Of a stretch of DNA of 64,000 nucleotides, positions 50,365-59,767 are shown one piece after another. The stretch is from Undibacterium sp. Jales W-56 (GTDB lineage Bacteria; Pseudomonadota; Gammaproteobacteria; Burkholderiales; Burkholderiaceae_D), in contig NZ_JAJLQW010000004.1 of assembly GCF_025548535.1 (NCBI RefSeq), forward strand, positions 62,001 through 126,000, given 5' to 3'. The notes below the pieces were generated by a model. That model did no database searches. It saw only the letters and a program-made list of their open reading frames with translations, and was not told the DNA's origin. Positions within the stretch are counted from its first letter, which is position 1. Every line of letters begins with the position of its first letter. Position numbers and translations under genes: made by a program.

Positions 50365-50853
50365 ATGACGATCCCCTACCCCATCGAAGGCGGCTGCACC
50401 TGCCGCGCCGTGCGTTATCGTATATTGAGCGCCCCCTTGTTTGTAAATTGCTGCCATTGCACCTGGTGCCAGCGCGAAACAGGCACGGCGTTCGCCCTGA
50501 ATGCCATGCTGGAAGCCGATCGGGTCGAATTATTGTCCGGCGAACTAGAGTTCATCGACACCCCCAGCAATAGCGGCAAGGGACAAAAAATCGCCCGCTG
50601 CCGCCATTGTAAAATCGCGCTCTGGAGCAATTACGCCGGTGCCGGCGAGGCGCTGCGCTTCGTGCGTGTCGGCATGCTCGATGAGCCCAATACGATGCCG
50701 CCGGATATCCATATTTTCACCTCGACCAAGCAAGCCTGGGTCATCCTGCCGGCGAGCACGCCAGCGGTTAGCGAGTATTACGACCGCAAATTGTACTGGC
50801 CGCAACAGAGCCTGGAACGACTCGAACAGGTATTTGCGAAAACCGGGCGCTAA
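50365..50853 (+). CDS. GFA (glutathione-dependent formaldehyde-activating enzyme) family protein
   Basis: 162 residues. The zinc-binding cysteines are in GGCTCRAVRY, NCCHCTWCQRETGTAF and ARCRHC, the GFA/DUF636 pattern. AAGGAG lies about 8 bases before the ATG. The family name comes from a formaldehyde enzyme, but most members have no proven activity. It sits on the plus strand between corC and the POT transporter, so it interrupts the normal corC-ybeY neighbourhood. An 80-bp repeat lies 37 bases after its stop. Confidence 0.87.
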   Translation: MTIPYPIEGGCTCRAVRYRILSAPLFVNCCHCTWCQRETGTAFALNAMLEADRVELLSGELEFIDTPSNSGKGQKIARCRHCKIALWSNYAGAGEALRFVRVGMLDEPNTMPPDIHIFTSTKQAWVILPASTPAVSEYYDRKLYWPQQSLERLEQVFAKTGR

Positions 50854-50889
50854 CAACATAGCTGAGGACGCAAATCAAAGGCAAAACAT

Positions 50890-50969
50890 ATACTCCCCAT
50901 ACAGTCACTAAAAATAGGCTTGTTACCGCGCATTTTAAGGCGGTCATAAAAAATACTACCCATGAGTAT
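50890..50969. repeat. 80-bp intergenic repeat, copy 1
   Basis: It begins ATACTCCCCATA and ends GAGTAT, so the ends are inverted over 6 bases. It has the same length as copy 2 and matches it at about 53 of 80 positions by hand count, best at both ends. AAAACA precedes both copies. It lies between the GFA and POT genes. Confidence 0.7.
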
Positions 50970-51052
50970 GCAAATCAAATAGCCATAGAAAGAAAAGCGG
51001 GCAAGATCCTTACGATTTTTTTGTCGTTTTTCTTTTCATTTTCAACTATTTC

Positions 51053-51082
51053 TTGACAGATATTTGAGCAACTAGGGATACT
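51053..51082 (+). promoter_or_regulatory. Sigma-70 type promoter of the POT transporter gene
   Basis: TTGACA (51053-51058), 18-base spacer and GATACT (51077-51082). The leader would be about 160 bases. Confidence 0.55.
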
Positions 51083-51179
51083 GCACCACTTGCTTCGCTT
51101 TCATGTCAGCCATCCGCCAGACATCGTCAGCTTTCGGTCAATCAGCGGCGTTGCCAAAACTCGCTATTGCAGTCATCCA

Positions 51180-51203
51180 CAACGGCCTTTTCGGAGGCCG
51201 TTG
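51180..51203 (+). promoter_or_regulatory. Leader hairpin before the POT transporter gene
   Basis: CAACGGCCT pairs exactly with AGGCCGTTG around a 6-base loop (TTTCGG), 46 bases before the start codon. No T-run follows, so it is a possible regulatory or stabilising element rather than a terminator. Confidence 0.45.
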
Positions 51204-51248
51204 GCTATCTCTAACACACTACAAAAAAAGTTAGGCCAGGAGAATTGA

Positions 51249-52805
51249 ATGAGTCAAACCCAAGAAAACCCGGATCAGGCAAAAATGCCACCGCAGATAC
51301 CCTATATCATCGCGAATGAAGGCTGCGAGCGCTTCAGCTTCTATGGCATGCGGAATATCCTGACGCCGTTTCTGATCACCAGTCTGCTGCTGTCGATGCC
51401 GGAATCCATGCGTAAAGGCATGGCGAAGGAAGTCTTTCATACCTTCGTGATCGGCGTATATTTTTTCCCGCTGCTCGGCGGCTGGCTGGCGGACCGCTTT
51501 TTCGGCAAATACAATACCGTGTTCTGGCTGAGTCTGGTGTACTGCGCAGGCCATGCCTGCCTGGCGATATTTGACGATAACCGGAACGGTTTTTATACCG
51601 GGCTTTTCCTGATCGCCCTCGGATCGGGCGGGATCAAACCGCTGGTTGCCTCATTCGTCGGCGACCAGTTTGACAATACCAATAAGCATCTGGCGCAAAA
51701 AGTGTTTGACGGCTTTTACTGGATCATCAATTTCGGCTCTTTCTTTGCCTCATTGCTGATGCCTATCTTCCTGAAGCAATACGGTGCGAGCATTGCGTTT
51801 GGCATCCCCGGTTTGCTGATGTTGATTGCGACCATCATTTTCTGGTCGGCCCGTAAAAAATATGTGCACATGGCACCGGCACCGAAGAATCCTGACTCCT
51901 TCATGAACGTCATCCACACTGCCTTGATGACTGCGGCGCCGGGCCAATCCCGCAGCGGTTTTGTGATCGCCGCATCGGGCATGGTGCTGGCCATCGGTGC
52001 CTTATTCCTGATCCCCGATATCGGCATCGTTGCGGCCCTATGTCTGGCGCTGGTATTGATACTCGGTTTCGGCGGTGCCGGCGCCTGGCTGCAACTCGAT
52101 CGCGCGCGTGGCGTGCATCCGGATGCAGCGGTTGATGGCGTGCGCTCGGTATTGCGTTTGCTGGTGGTGTTCGCGCTGGTCACGCCGTTCTGGTCGCTGT
52201 TCGATCAAAAAGCCTCGACCTGGGTATTGCAGGCCGATCAGATGACCAAGCCATCCTGGTTCCAGTCTGCGCAAATGCAAGCGCTGAACCCCATGCTGGT
52301 GATGCTGCTGATTCCCTTTAACAATCTGATCCTGTATCCGATTTTAAAGCGCATCGGTGTGGAACTGACCGCCTTGCGCCGCATGAGCTTGGGCATCGCC
52401 TTCTCAGGCATCGCCTGGATCGTGGTCGGCATGATGCAGATCGCGATCGATGGTGGTAATGCCTTGTCCATAACCTGGCAAATTTTGCCGTACGCCCTGC
52501 TGACGTTTGGCGAGGTCCTGGTATCGACCACCGGCCTGGAATTCGCCTATAGCCAGGCGCCGCTGGCGATGAAGGGCGTCATCATGAGCTTCTGGAACTT
52601 GTCCGTCACCATCGGTAATTTATGGGTATTGCTGGCCAATTCCAGCGTAAAGAGCGAATCGGTGACCCAACAGATTCAAAACACGGGCATCAGCGTCACC
52701 GCTTTCCAGATGTTCTTCTTCGCAGGCTTTGCTTTAGTGGCGGCACTGGCGTTTGCCATCTATGCCAGAAACTATCGCCTGGTGAATAATTACCGCCAGG
52801 CCTGA
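51249..52805 (+). CDS. POT family proton-coupled oligopeptide transporter
   Basis: 518 residues with about 14 hydrophobic segments. NEGCERFSFYGMRNIL near residue 27 is the ExxER(F/Y)xYYG-type POT motif for proton coupling, and FWLSLVYCAGHACLAIF and FLIALGSGGIKPLVASFVGDQF fit the family. GEVLVSTTGLEFAYSQAP is the second POT signature. It imports di- or tripeptides across the inner membrane. CAGGAG precedes the ATG at 7 bases. It has its own promoter and a strong terminator, so it is a single transcription unit lodged between ybeY and corC. Confidence 0.92.
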   Translation: MSQTQENPDQAKMPPQIPYIIANEGCERFSFYGMRNILTPFLITSLLLSMPESMRKGMAKEVFHTFVIGVYFFPLLGGWLADRFFGKYNTVFWLSLVYCAGHACLAIFDDNRNGFYTGLFLIALGSGGIKPLVASFVGDQFDNTNKHLAQKVFDGFYWIINFGSFFASLLMPIFLKQYGASIAFGIPGLLMLIATIIFWSARKKYVHMAPAPKNPDSFMNVIHTALMTAAPGQSRSGFVIAASGMVLAIGALFLIPDIGIVAALCLALVLILGFGGAGAWLQLDRARGVHPDAAVDGVRSVLRLLVVFALVTPFWSLFDQKASTWVLQADQMTKPSWFQSAQMQALNPMLVMLLIPFNNLILYPILKRIGVELTALRRMSLGIAFSGIAWIVVGMMQIAIDGGNALSITWQILPYALLTFGEVLVSTTGLEFAYSQAPLAMKGVIMSFWNLSVTIGNLWVLLANSSVKSESVTQQIQNTGISVTAFQMFFFAGFALVAALAFAIYARNYRLVNNYRQA

Positions 52806-52846
52806 CTGGGGAAGAGACTTAGCCATAGCGGCTCTGCTGAGGCATA

Positions 52847-52880
52847 AAAAAAGCTACGCATGAATGTGCGTAGCTTTTTT
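52847..52880. terminator. Strong bidirectional intrinsic terminator
   Basis: Perfect 14-base arms (AAAAAAGCTACGCA and complement) around a 6-base loop. It ends the POT gene on the plus strand, and the convergent ybeY gene can use it too. Confidence 0.92.
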
Positions 52881-52903
52881 CTTTTGGCGAAGCTTGATCT
52901 GTT

Positions 52904-53356
52904 CTATTGGTAAGGATTCGCCAGGCCTAAATCGGCCAGAATCTCGACCTCCAAGGCTTCCATCTCTTCGGCCTCTTCATCGGTCTCATGGTCATAACCT
53001 TGCGCATGCAACACGCCATGCACGACCAGATGCAAGGCATGCGCCGCAACGGATTTTTTTTGTTCTTGCGCTTCGCTGAGCAAGACGTCGGTACAAAAAA
53101 TAATATCGGCTTGGGTGACTTCAGCCTCTTCGTCTTCGGTGTAGGCGAAGGTCAATACATTGGTCGCATAATCCTTGCCGCGGTAATCGCGGTTCAAGCC
53201 CCGCCCTTCTTCGGCATCGACAAAACGCAAAGTGAATTCTGCCGGCGCAAACAAAGCCGCTTGTATGGTTTTGCGCAACAACGGGCGCGGCAATGCCTCT
53301 TTCAATCGGGGATCGGCATATTGCACGGACAGGGTGAGCTTATGTTTTGCAGTCAT
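52904..53356 (-). CDS. ybeY: Endoribonuclease YbeY (rRNA maturation factor)
   Basis: 150 residues. [24 protein letters not shown] is the HGxLHxxGYDH zinc site of YbeY with its three His ligands. [20 protein letters not shown] is the second family signature. The enzyme takes part in 16S rRNA 3'-end maturation and ribosome quality control in the cytoplasm. It is separated from phoH upstream by a terminator and from corC downstream by the POT and GFA genes, though the normal order would be phoH-ybeY-corC. Confidence 0.94.
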   Translation of the reverse strand: MTAKHKLTLSVQYADPRLKEALPRPLLRKTIQAALFAPAEFTLRFVDAEEGRGLNRDYRGKDYATNVLTFAYTEDEEAEVTQADIIFCTDVLLSEAQEQKKSVAAHALHLVVHGVLHAQGYDHETDEEAEEMEALEVEILADLGLANPYQ

Positions 53357-53445
53357 GGGAGTTTTAACAGCAATAGAGTTCTAGGATATTTTACGAATGC
53401 AATTCTGGATAATTAGGGGCAACAAAACCGATACGAATCGACAGT

Positions 53446-53484
53446 AAAAAAAACGCCGCCGGGCATTTTTCGTCAGTCCCGGCG
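53446..53484 (-). terminator. Intrinsic terminator after phoH
   Basis: On the minus strand CGCCGGG and CCCGGCG pair around 14 bases, then GCG and eight T. It begins directly after the phoH stop, before ybeY. Confidence 0.82.
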
Positions 53485-53485
53485 A

Positions 53486-54622
53486 TTATTTTCTGCGGCT
53501 ATGGTGAGCCGAGGCCAGTGGCGTCGGATGTTTCAGATTTCCCAGATCGGCAGTATGTGCGCTAGCAGTTTCATAGGCATCGACAATCCGGCCGACCAAG
53601 GGATGGCGTACTACATCGGCGCTGGTGAAACGATTGAATGCAATGCCGCGCACCTCACTCAATACCTGGCAGGCATCGACCAGGCCGCTGCGTTGTCCGC
53701 GCTGCAAATCGATCTGCGTGACATCGCCGGTGATCACGGCTTTGCTGCCGAAGCCGATCCGGGTCAGGAACATCTTCATCTGTTCCGGCGTGGTATTTTG
53801 CGCTTCATCCAGAATGATGAAAGCATGATTCAGCGTGCGGCCCCGCATATACGCGAGCGGCGCAATTTCTATCGCCTGTTTTTCAAACATTTTTTGGGTC
53901 CGATCGAAGCCCAGCAAGTCATACAAGGCATCGTATAAAGGACGCAGGTAGGGATCGACTTTTTGCGCCAGATCGCCCGGCAAGAAACCCAGACGCTCGC
54001 CGGCTTCTACCGCCGGACGGGTCAGGATGATGCGCTTGACTGCATCGCGCTCCAAAGCATCGACCGCGCAGGCCACCGCGAGATAAGTCTTACCGGTACC
54101 TGCAGGGCCGATACCGAAGGTGATGTCATGCTCGACAATCGCTTTCAGGTATAAATTCTGATGCGGCGTACGTCCGCGCAAATCGCTGCGACGGGTTTTG
54201 AGTATGGGGCTCTCGACATCCTCCGGCTCTTCTGCCTCTTCGGGCAGCTCTAATACTTCAGCCACCTTAACCAGCTTACGCGGCTTTTTTGCCTGATCTG
54301 TTGCGCTCGCCGGATCGCCGCCGACATCGGCAAGGGCCTTGGCAATAGCGTTGGCGCGTTGTTCTACCAGCGCTAACTGCACTTCATCGATCGAGATGAT
54401 TTTTTTCGCCCTGACATAAAAATGTTCGAGCATCTCCAGCGCGCTTTGCGCATTGCTGCCGCTGACGATAAATTTGTCGCCGCGCCGGAAAATACTGACA
54501 TCCAGAGCCGCCGAAATCTGGCGCAGGTTTTCATCCAGAGGCCCGCACAAATGGGCGAGCCTGGTGTTATCCATCGGTTGCGGGATAAAGTGCAAAACAG
54601 GCACTGGCGTTTTTGGTTTCAT
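53486..54622 (-). CDS. phoH: PhoH-like ATPase (YbeZ)
   Basis: 378 residues. The Walker A motif is [18 protein letters not shown], and Walker B lies in [25 protein letters not shown], with [20 protein letters not shown] after it, all typical of YbeZ/PhoH. An N-terminal KH-like part (about 1-110) precedes the ATPase. Its partner is YbeY, and a role in RNA metabolism is suggested for the pair. The start overlaps the miaB stop by one base (TAATG), so the two are co-translated. A terminator follows. Confidence 0.93.
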   Translation of the reverse strand: MKPKTPVPVLHFIPQPMDNTRLAHLCGPLDENLRQISAALDVSIFRRGDKFIVSGSNAQSALEMLEHFYVRAKKIISIDEVQLALVEQRANAIAKALADVGGDPASATDQAKKPRKLVKVAEVLELPEEAEEPEDVESPILKTRRSDLRGRTPHQNLYLKAIVEHDITFGIGPAGTGKTYLAVACAVDALERDAVKRIILTRPAVEAGERLGFLPGDLAQKVDPYLRPLYDALYDLLGFDRTQKMFEKQAIEIAPLAYMRGRTLNHAFIILDEAQNTTPEQMKMFLTRIGFGSKAVITGDVTQIDLQRGQRSGLVDACQVLSEVRGIAFNRFTSADVVRHPLVGRIVDAYETASAHTADLGNLKHPTPLASAHHSRRK

Positions 54623-55962
54623 TAATTTTCTATCGGTTCGGCAACAAGTTCGCCACGCAGCGAGTAATTGTAAGACTCGGTAATCCTGGTGTTGACCAAT
54701 TGGCCGATCAGGCTGGCAGGGCCGGCGAAGTTGACCACCCGGTTATTCTCGGAACGGCCTTGCAACTCGTTGACATCCTTGACCGACGGGCCTTCCACCA
54801 GAATGCGCTGTAGCGTGCCTATCATGGCATTGCTGTATTTCTTGGTATTGCTATCGATCACGGCTTGCAGTTGTTGCAGGCGTTTCAGCTTGAGTTCATA
54901 CGGCGTATCGTCAGCCAGATTGGCGGCTGGCGTACCGGGGCGCTTACTGAAAATAAAGCTGAAGCTATTGTCAAAACCGATGTCGTCGATCAGCTTCATC
55001 AAGGCATCGAAATCTTCCTGGGTCTCGCCCGGGAAGCCGACGATAAAGTCCGATGAAATCGAAATATCGGGACGCACCGCACGCAGGCGGCGCAACACCG
55101 ATTTGTATTCAATCGCGGTATAGCCGCGCTTCATGGCGGACAAGATACGATCCGAGCCATGCTGCGCCGGCAAGAATACATGGTTCGCAATCTTCGGGAT
55201 CCTGGCAAATGCATCGATCAGACGCTGATTGAATTCCTTGGGATGACTGGTCACGAAACGGATGCGCTCGATCTGCGGGAACTCGGCGATGTATTCCAGC
55301 AGCAACGCGAAATCGGCAATTTCGCCGTCTTCCATGCTGCCGCGATAGGCGTTTACATTCTGGCCCAACAGGGAAATTTCCTTGACGCCCTGCGCGGCCA
55401 GGCCGGCGACTTCCGCCAGCACGTCGTTGAACGGACGCGAGACTTCTTCACCGCGGGTATACGGCACCACGCAATAACTGCAATACTTGCTGCAACCTTC
55501 CATGATCGACACAAAGGCCGTCGCGCCCTCGACCTTGGCCGGTGGCAAATGATCGAATTTTTCTATCTCGGGGAAACTGATATCGACCTGCGAACGACCG
55601 CTGGTGCGGCGATCGTTTAATAATTGCGGCAAGCGGTGCAAGGTCTGCGGACCGAACACCACATCGACATACGGCGCACGCTTGATAATCGCCGCGCCCT
55701 CTTGCGAAGCGACGCAGCCGCCGACGCCGATGATCAGGTCCGGCTTATCGCGTTTGAGTTCGCGCAGGCGACCGAGATCCGAGAACACTTTCTCCGAAGC
55801 CTTCTCACGCACGCTACAGGTGTTGAGCAGGATGACATCGGCATCTTCTGCACTGTCGGTTTTGATCATGCCTTCGGCGGCGTGCAACACGTCATTCATC
55901 TTGTCCGAGTCATACTCGTTCATCTGACAACCGAAGGTTTTAATAAATACTTTTTTTGGCAT
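54622..55962 (-). CDS. miaB: tRNA-2-methylthio-N6-dimethylallyladenosine synthase
   Basis: 446 residues. The order is an N-terminal MTTase domain with [15 protein letters not shown] and two more cluster cysteines ([22 protein letters not shown]), then the radical SAM motif [17 protein letters not shown], and a C-terminal TRAM domain ([53 protein letters not shown]). It adds the 2-methylthio group to i6A37 in tRNAs reading UNN codons. Length and motifs are normal. It heads the miaB-phoH transcript. Confidence 0.96.
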   Translation of the reverse strand: MPKKVFIKTFGCQMNEYDSDKMNDVLHAAEGMIKTDSAEDADVILLNTCSVREKASEKVFSDLGRLRELKRDKPDLIIGVGGCVASQEGAAIIKRAPYVDVVFGPQTLHRLPQLLNDRRTSGRSQVDISFPEIEKFDHLPPAKVEGATAFVSIMEGCSKYCSYCVVPYTRGEEVSRPFNDVLAEVAGLAAQGVKEISLLGQNVNAYRGSMEDGEIADFALLLEYIAEFPQIERIRFVTSHPKEFNQRLIDAFARIPKIANHVFLPAQHGSDRILSAMKRGYTAIEYKSVLRRLRAVRPDISISSDFIVGFPGETQEDFDALMKLIDDIGFDNSFSFIFSKRPGTPAANLADDTPYELKLKRLQQLQAVIDSNTKKYSNAMIGTLQRILVEGPSVKDVNELQGRSENNRVVNFAGPASLIGQLVNTRITESYNYSLRGELVAEPIEN

Positions 55963-56049
55963 AAAACTTAATTCTTTTTAATGTGCGCTGAGATCGGATT
56001 TTTAGCTAGGCGATGTATGTATCCACAAAAAATCTTCTTATCAAGCGCA

Positions 56050-56403
56050 TTAATTCTGCTTAATTTGCTTGCTGATATCTTGCCTGGCTTCTTCCGTTGT
56101 CAAAATCCAGATACGCTCAATCTCGCCGTAATCGTTTGCCAGATAATTGATCGTCAGGGTGGCCGATGGCAAGGTCGCCGGCAATACCAGCAAACCCACT
56201 TCATCATAGATCCGGGTCGAAGGCTGGGTTCTGCGGATTTTGCCGTCAATCACTATATCAGGGTAAGCCGAGGCCGTTAACACGCCGCGCTTGGTTCCGG
56301 CAGGAAAAGCACGCGGATCGGCATGAGCGACGCCGACGGTCAGGCTTAAACCAAGCAACAGCAACAGCGCGCAGTAACGTCGCAGTACGAGCATACAAGC
56401 CAT
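56050..56403 (-). CDS. Exported hypothetical protein
   Basis: 117 residues from the ATG at 56403, which has GGAGG 9 bases upstream; a start ten codons earlier has no such site. A signal peptide ends near VAHADPRAFP. The mature part has about 88 residues with alternating beta-type stretches (GVLTASAYPDIVIDGKIRRTQPSTRIYDEVGLLVLPATLPSATLTINYLANDYGEIERIWIL) and no Cys. I do not recognise a family. It looks like a small periplasmic protein that would be conserved near miaB in related species. Single gene, leftward. Confidence 0.65.
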   Translation of the reverse strand: MACMLVLRRYCALLLLLGLSLTVGVAHADPRAFPAGTKRGVLTASAYPDIVIDGKIRRTQPSTRIYDEVGLLVLPATLPSATLTINYLANDYGEIERIWILTTEEARQDISKQIKQN

Positions 56404-56564
56404 ACGATTACCTCCTTCAAAATAGACAAACAAATCAACAACTTATGCAATATCTGCAAGGTCTTTTGAGGGCGCAAGTTTAACACATGCGGGCCGAAGC
56501 GCTGAACGGACTCACGTTAGGCCGACTTATTTGGCATAATGCCCCAAATAATTGTGGAATCCTG

Positions 56565-57071
56565 ATGCACACTCGCTCTCCCCGCGCCGCTACGCGCGCA
56601 TTCGATACCCGCCATTTTCGTCAAGCTTTGTCGCAGTTTGCGACCGGCGTGACCGTCATTACAACGCGCCTCGGCGACGGGACTTTCCTGGGCTTGACGG
56701 CCAGTTCGTTCAATTCAGTATCGCTTGATCCGCCGCTGGTGCTGTGGAGTCTGGCGCATAGCGCGACCAGCATGCCGGTATTTAGCGGCAATTCGCATTA
56801 TGTGGTGAACATCCTGTCTGCCGAACAAGCCTGGCTGGCGGAACAGTTCGCCGGCAAGAAAAAAGACCGTTTTGAAGGTGTCGAATACAGCTTGTCGCGC
56901 ACCGGTCATCCGATTTTAGTTGGTGCATCGGCGTGGTTTGAGTGTCATAATCGCAGCCGCTATCCCGAAGGCGACCATGTGATCTTTGTCGGCGAAGTCG
57001 AGCATTGCGAGTTCACGCCGCAAGCGCCGCTGGTCTTCCACTCGGGTCAGTTTTTAGCGCCTTCCAAATAA
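56565..57071 (+). CDS. Flavin reductase family protein (HpaC/RutF type)
   Basis: 168 residues from the ATG at 56565; earlier in-frame starts have no ribosome site. FRQALSQFATGVTVITTRLGDGTFLGLTASSFNSVSLDPPLVLWSL is the classic FMN reductase core, and FHSGQFLAPS is the C-terminal mark. The enzyme uses NAD(P)H to reduce free flavin, usually for a two-component monooxygenase. No monooxygenase gene is adjacent. It could supply FADH2 to the halogenase of the glucan locus, but they are 14 kb apart. A SemiSWEET gene follows after 13 bases. Confidence 0.88.
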   Translation: MHTRSPRAATRAFDTRHFRQALSQFATGVTVITTRLGDGTFLGLTASSFNSVSLDPPLVLWSLAHSATSMPVFSGNSHYVVNILSAEQAWLAEQFAGKKKDRFEGVEYSLSRTGHPILVGASAWFECHNRSRYPEGDHVIFVGEVEHCEFTPQAPLVFHSGQFLAPSK

Positions 57072-57084
57072 TTTTCTGAATCTT

Positions 57085-57345
57085 ATGACCGCACCACTCA
57101 CCGATCTCATCGGTTATCTCGCTGCCTGCATGACCACCAGCGCCTTTATCCCGCAAGCATGGCTGACCTGGCGACGCAAACGCGCTGAAGGCGTATCGCT
57201 CGGCATGTACGTGATCCTGGTCGGCGGCATTGCGATGTGGCTGGCCTACGGTTTGATGCTGCATGCACTGCCTATCATCATCGCGAATTTTATTACCCTG
57301 GTGCTGGCGATTTTTATTCTGGTGATGAAGCTGGTGTATAAATAA
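57085..57345 (+). CDS. SemiSWEET-type sugar transporter (MtN3/saliva family)
   Basis: 86 residues with three transmembrane segments, the SemiSWEET layout. AFIPQAWLTWRRKRAEGVSLGMYV carries the PQ motif of the first helix, and GIAMWLAYGLML and LPIIIANFITLVLA hold the Trp and Asn residues that line the sugar pocket. These proteins work as homodimers to move sugars down a gradient. It follows the flavin reductase gene by 13 bases. The sugar is unknown; it may or may not work with the glucan locus. Confidence 0.88.
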   Translation: MTAPLTDLIGYLAACMTTSAFIPQAWLTWRRKRAEGVSLGMYVILVGGIAMWLAYGLMLHALPIIIANFITLVLAIFILVMKLVYK

Positions 57346-57378
57346 ACTGTTTAAAAACTGCTTAAAAAAATAAACTAC

Positions 57379-58446
57379 TTACACCGGCTTCTTCAGCAAC
57401 TTCTGCAATACATCCCTGGAATCAAACGCTGCGCGGCGCAAGCGATCATTCACGCCTTGCCAGGCGTTGTCGTCGGGCAGCATTTCGACCAGGATCACAT
57501 CGGCATGAGCATGATCCAGCTCGCGCAAACCCGCATACAGGTCGTGCGCATAGGCAGCCGGATCCGCTGCCAGAATTTTCAATCCCGCTAATGCCGGTAC
57601 AGTTTGTGAACGATGGTCGTGGTAGCGCATCACGGCAACTTTTTTACCGGCATCCAGCAACTGCTGCACGGTGTTTTCCAAGACCGCATCGGCCACCAGC
57701 AGCACCGGTGTGTTCGGCGCGTAGTGCGCATCGAGCGTGCCGGATGCGCGCGGCGCGGCAGCGTCCGGCGCAGCGATCGGTACTCCCAAGACCGCGCTCA
57801 ATTGGGCCGATGAAATATGCCCCGGCCGCAGCAATACCGGACCGTGGGTCGCCAGCCGCGTCAGGTCGACGATGGTCGATTCTATCCCGACCTCGCTCTG
57901 CCCGCCGTCGAGTACCGAGGCAATCATGCCGTTCGCGATTTCAGCCGGAAATTCATCGTGCACATGCTGCGCCATGGTCGGGCTGACGTGGCCGAATTTA
58001 TTCGCAGATGGCGCAGCGACGCCGCCTTTGCCTTGTTTAAAAGCACGCAATACAGCCTGCGCTACCGGATGCGAGGGACAACGCACCCCGATCGAATCCT
58101 GCCCACCGGAAACGGCGTCAGGAATATGCGCGGCACGCTGCAAGATCAAGGTCAGCGGCCCGGGCCAGAAGGCGGCAATCAGTTGATGCGCTTCTGCCGG
58201 AATATCTTTGGCCCAATAGCCGATGTCCGCTTCCGGCGCCAGATGCACGATGACGGGATGGTTCGCCGGACGTCCTTTAGCCGCATAGATCGCTGCGACC
58301 GCCGCCGGATTTTCAGCGTCGGCACCCAGTCCATACACGGTCTCGGTAGGGAATGCGACCAGTTGTCCGGCCGCGAGTTGCTGCGCGGCGAGGGTAACCG
58401 GCTGCGCGATTGATTGGGATAATTCCGGACTTCCGTTGTTACTCAT
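57379..58446 (-). CDS. sua5: L-threonylcarbamoyladenylate synthase (Sua5 type)
   Basis: 355 residues from the ATG at 58446; the longer frame would run into purK. The N-terminal YrdC domain has FPTETVYGLGADAENPAAVAAIYAAKGRPANHPVIVHL, SIGVRCPSHPVAQAVLR and PSANKFGHVSPT. The extra C-terminal Sua5 domain (about 240-355) marks the long form. It makes threonylcarbamoyl-AMP from threonine, bicarbonate and ATP for the t6A37 tRNA base. It follows purK by 44 bases on the same strand, as in related betaproteobacteria. Confidence 0.93.
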   Translation of the reverse strand: MSNNGSPELSQSIAQPVTLAAQQLAAGQLVAFPTETVYGLGADAENPAAVAAIYAAKGRPANHPVIVHLAPEADIGYWAKDIPAEAHQLIAAFWPGPLTLILQRAAHIPDAVSGGQDSIGVRCPSHPVAQAVLRAFKQGKGGVAAPSANKFGHVSPTMAQHVHDEFPAEIANGMIASVLDGGQSEVGIESTIVDLTRLATHGPVLLRPGHISSAQLSAVLGVPIAAPDAAAPRASGTLDAHYAPNTPVLLVADAVLENTVQQLLDAGKKVAVMRYHDHRSQTVPALAGLKILAADPAAYAHDLYAGLRELDHAHADVILVEMLPDDNAWQGVNDRLRRAAFDSRDVLQKLLKKPV

Positions 58447-58490
58447 GCGTGGTGATTCATATCGGTTGAATGTTTCAATATCGGCGCTGC

Positions 58491-59696
58491 TCAGACAGCA
58501 ATCCCAAGGATCGCGCAAGCCTGTGCCAGCGTCGCTTGTGCTGCATCCAGTGTTTCGGCAACAAAGGTAATATGGCCCATTTTGCGGGCAGGCCGTGCTT
58601 CTGCCTTGCCGTATAAATGCAGGTGCGCGCCCGGCAGGGCCAGCACCTGATCCCAGGCCGGTTCACGCGGTGTGCTGGCATCGCCTGCAAACCAGATATC
58701 GCCGAGTATATTCAGCATCACGGCGGGCGAATGCTGGCGCACTTCGCCCAGAGGCAATTGCGCGAGGGCGCGGACTTGTTGCTCGAACTGGCTGGTGATG
58801 CAGGCATCGATGGTGTAATGGCCGCTGTTGTGCGGACGCGGCGCCATTTCATTCACGACCAGCGAGCCGTCTTGCAGCACGAAAAATTCTATGCACAGCA
58901 CGCCGACGTAACCGAGTTCCGCGATGATGTCGAGCGCTGCCTGTTGCGCGGCATGGGCAACGCCATCGCTGAGATTCGGACTCGGCACCGTGGTGGTAAA
59001 CAAGATGCCGTCGCGGTGGACGTTTTCTGCAATCGGATACACCACGGCCTGGCCATCGACACCGCGCGCCACCAGTACGGAAACTTCATACGCTAGGGGC
59101 AGCATTTTTTCCAGCACGCAGACCTGACCGTTCATGCCCGCGAAAGCGCTCGCCAGTTCGTCGCGCGTGCGCACCCGTACCTGGCCTTTGCCGTCGTAGC
59201 CCATGCGTACTGTTTTTAAAATGCCGGGGAATAGATTTTCGCTGGCACTGGCAACCTCAGCCGGACCGGCGATCCTGCAATGCGGCGCCGGGAACACGCC
59301 GGTATGCGCAGCGCAACGGGTGAAAAATTCTTTCTCCTGCAAGCGGTCCTGCGCAACCGAGACGCACCCGCCGGCCGGAGCAACGAAGCCATGTTGCGCC
59401 AGCATCGTCAGACTATCTGCCGGAACATTCTCAAATTCTGTGGTCACGGCGCGACTGAGTTTGCTCAAGGCGACCAATGCATCCTGGTTGTCGTAAGCGG
59501 CTTGCAGATGATGCTCGGCGACCTGGCCGGCCGGACATCCGGCCTCAGGCTCCAGCACGGCCACCTGATAACCCAGGGACTGCGCGGCATGCGCGAACAT
59601 GCGCCCGAGCTGACCGCCGCCTAAAATGCCCAGGCAACTTTGATCGGTGTTCGGCAGCAACGGCTGACGCGGGTGTGGTTGGGTATCGATAGTCAT
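58491..59696 (-). CDS. purK: 5-(carboxyamino)imidazole ribonucleotide synthase
   Basis: 401 residues from the ATG at 59696 ([12 protein letters not shown]). [38 protein letters not shown] opens the PurK fold; the ATP-grasp centre has [17 protein letters not shown] and the metal site [29 protein letters not shown]. It carboxylates AIR with ATP and bicarbonate, and PurE next moves the carboxyl group. The gap to purE is 228 bases and contains a repeat, unusually long for this pair. The ribosome site is weak. Confidence 0.95.
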   Translation of the reverse strand: MTIDTQPHPRQPLLPNTDQSCLGILGGGQLGRMFAHAAQSLGYQVAVLEPEAGCPAGQVAEHHLQAAYDNQDALVALSKLSRAVTTEFENVPADSLTMLAQHGFVAPAGGCVSVAQDRLQEKEFFTRCAAHTGVFPAPHCRIAGPAEVASASENLFPGILKTVRMGYDGKGQVRVRTRDELASAFAGMNGQVCVLEKMLPLAYEVSVLVARGVDGQAVVYPIAENVHRDGILFTTTVPSPNLSDGVAHAAQQAALDIIAELGYVGVLCIEFFVLQDGSLVVNEMAPRPHNSGHYTIDACITSQFEQQVRALAQLPLGEVRQHSPAVMLNILGDIWFAGDASTPREPAWDQVLALPGAHLHLYGKAEARPARKMGHITFVAETLDAAQATLAQACAILGIAV

Positions 59697-59767
59697 GATG
59701 TCAAACTGAAAGCGGCGCGCCCCTTGTACGGGCAAATAATCGCGCCGGATATTACGGGAGAAAACAG

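Larger units (their letters stand above)
50854..51248. other. Gap between GFA and POT genes
   Basis: 395 bases holding repeat copy 1, a promoter and a leader hairpin, each listed separately; no gene is seen in it. Confidence 0.7.
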
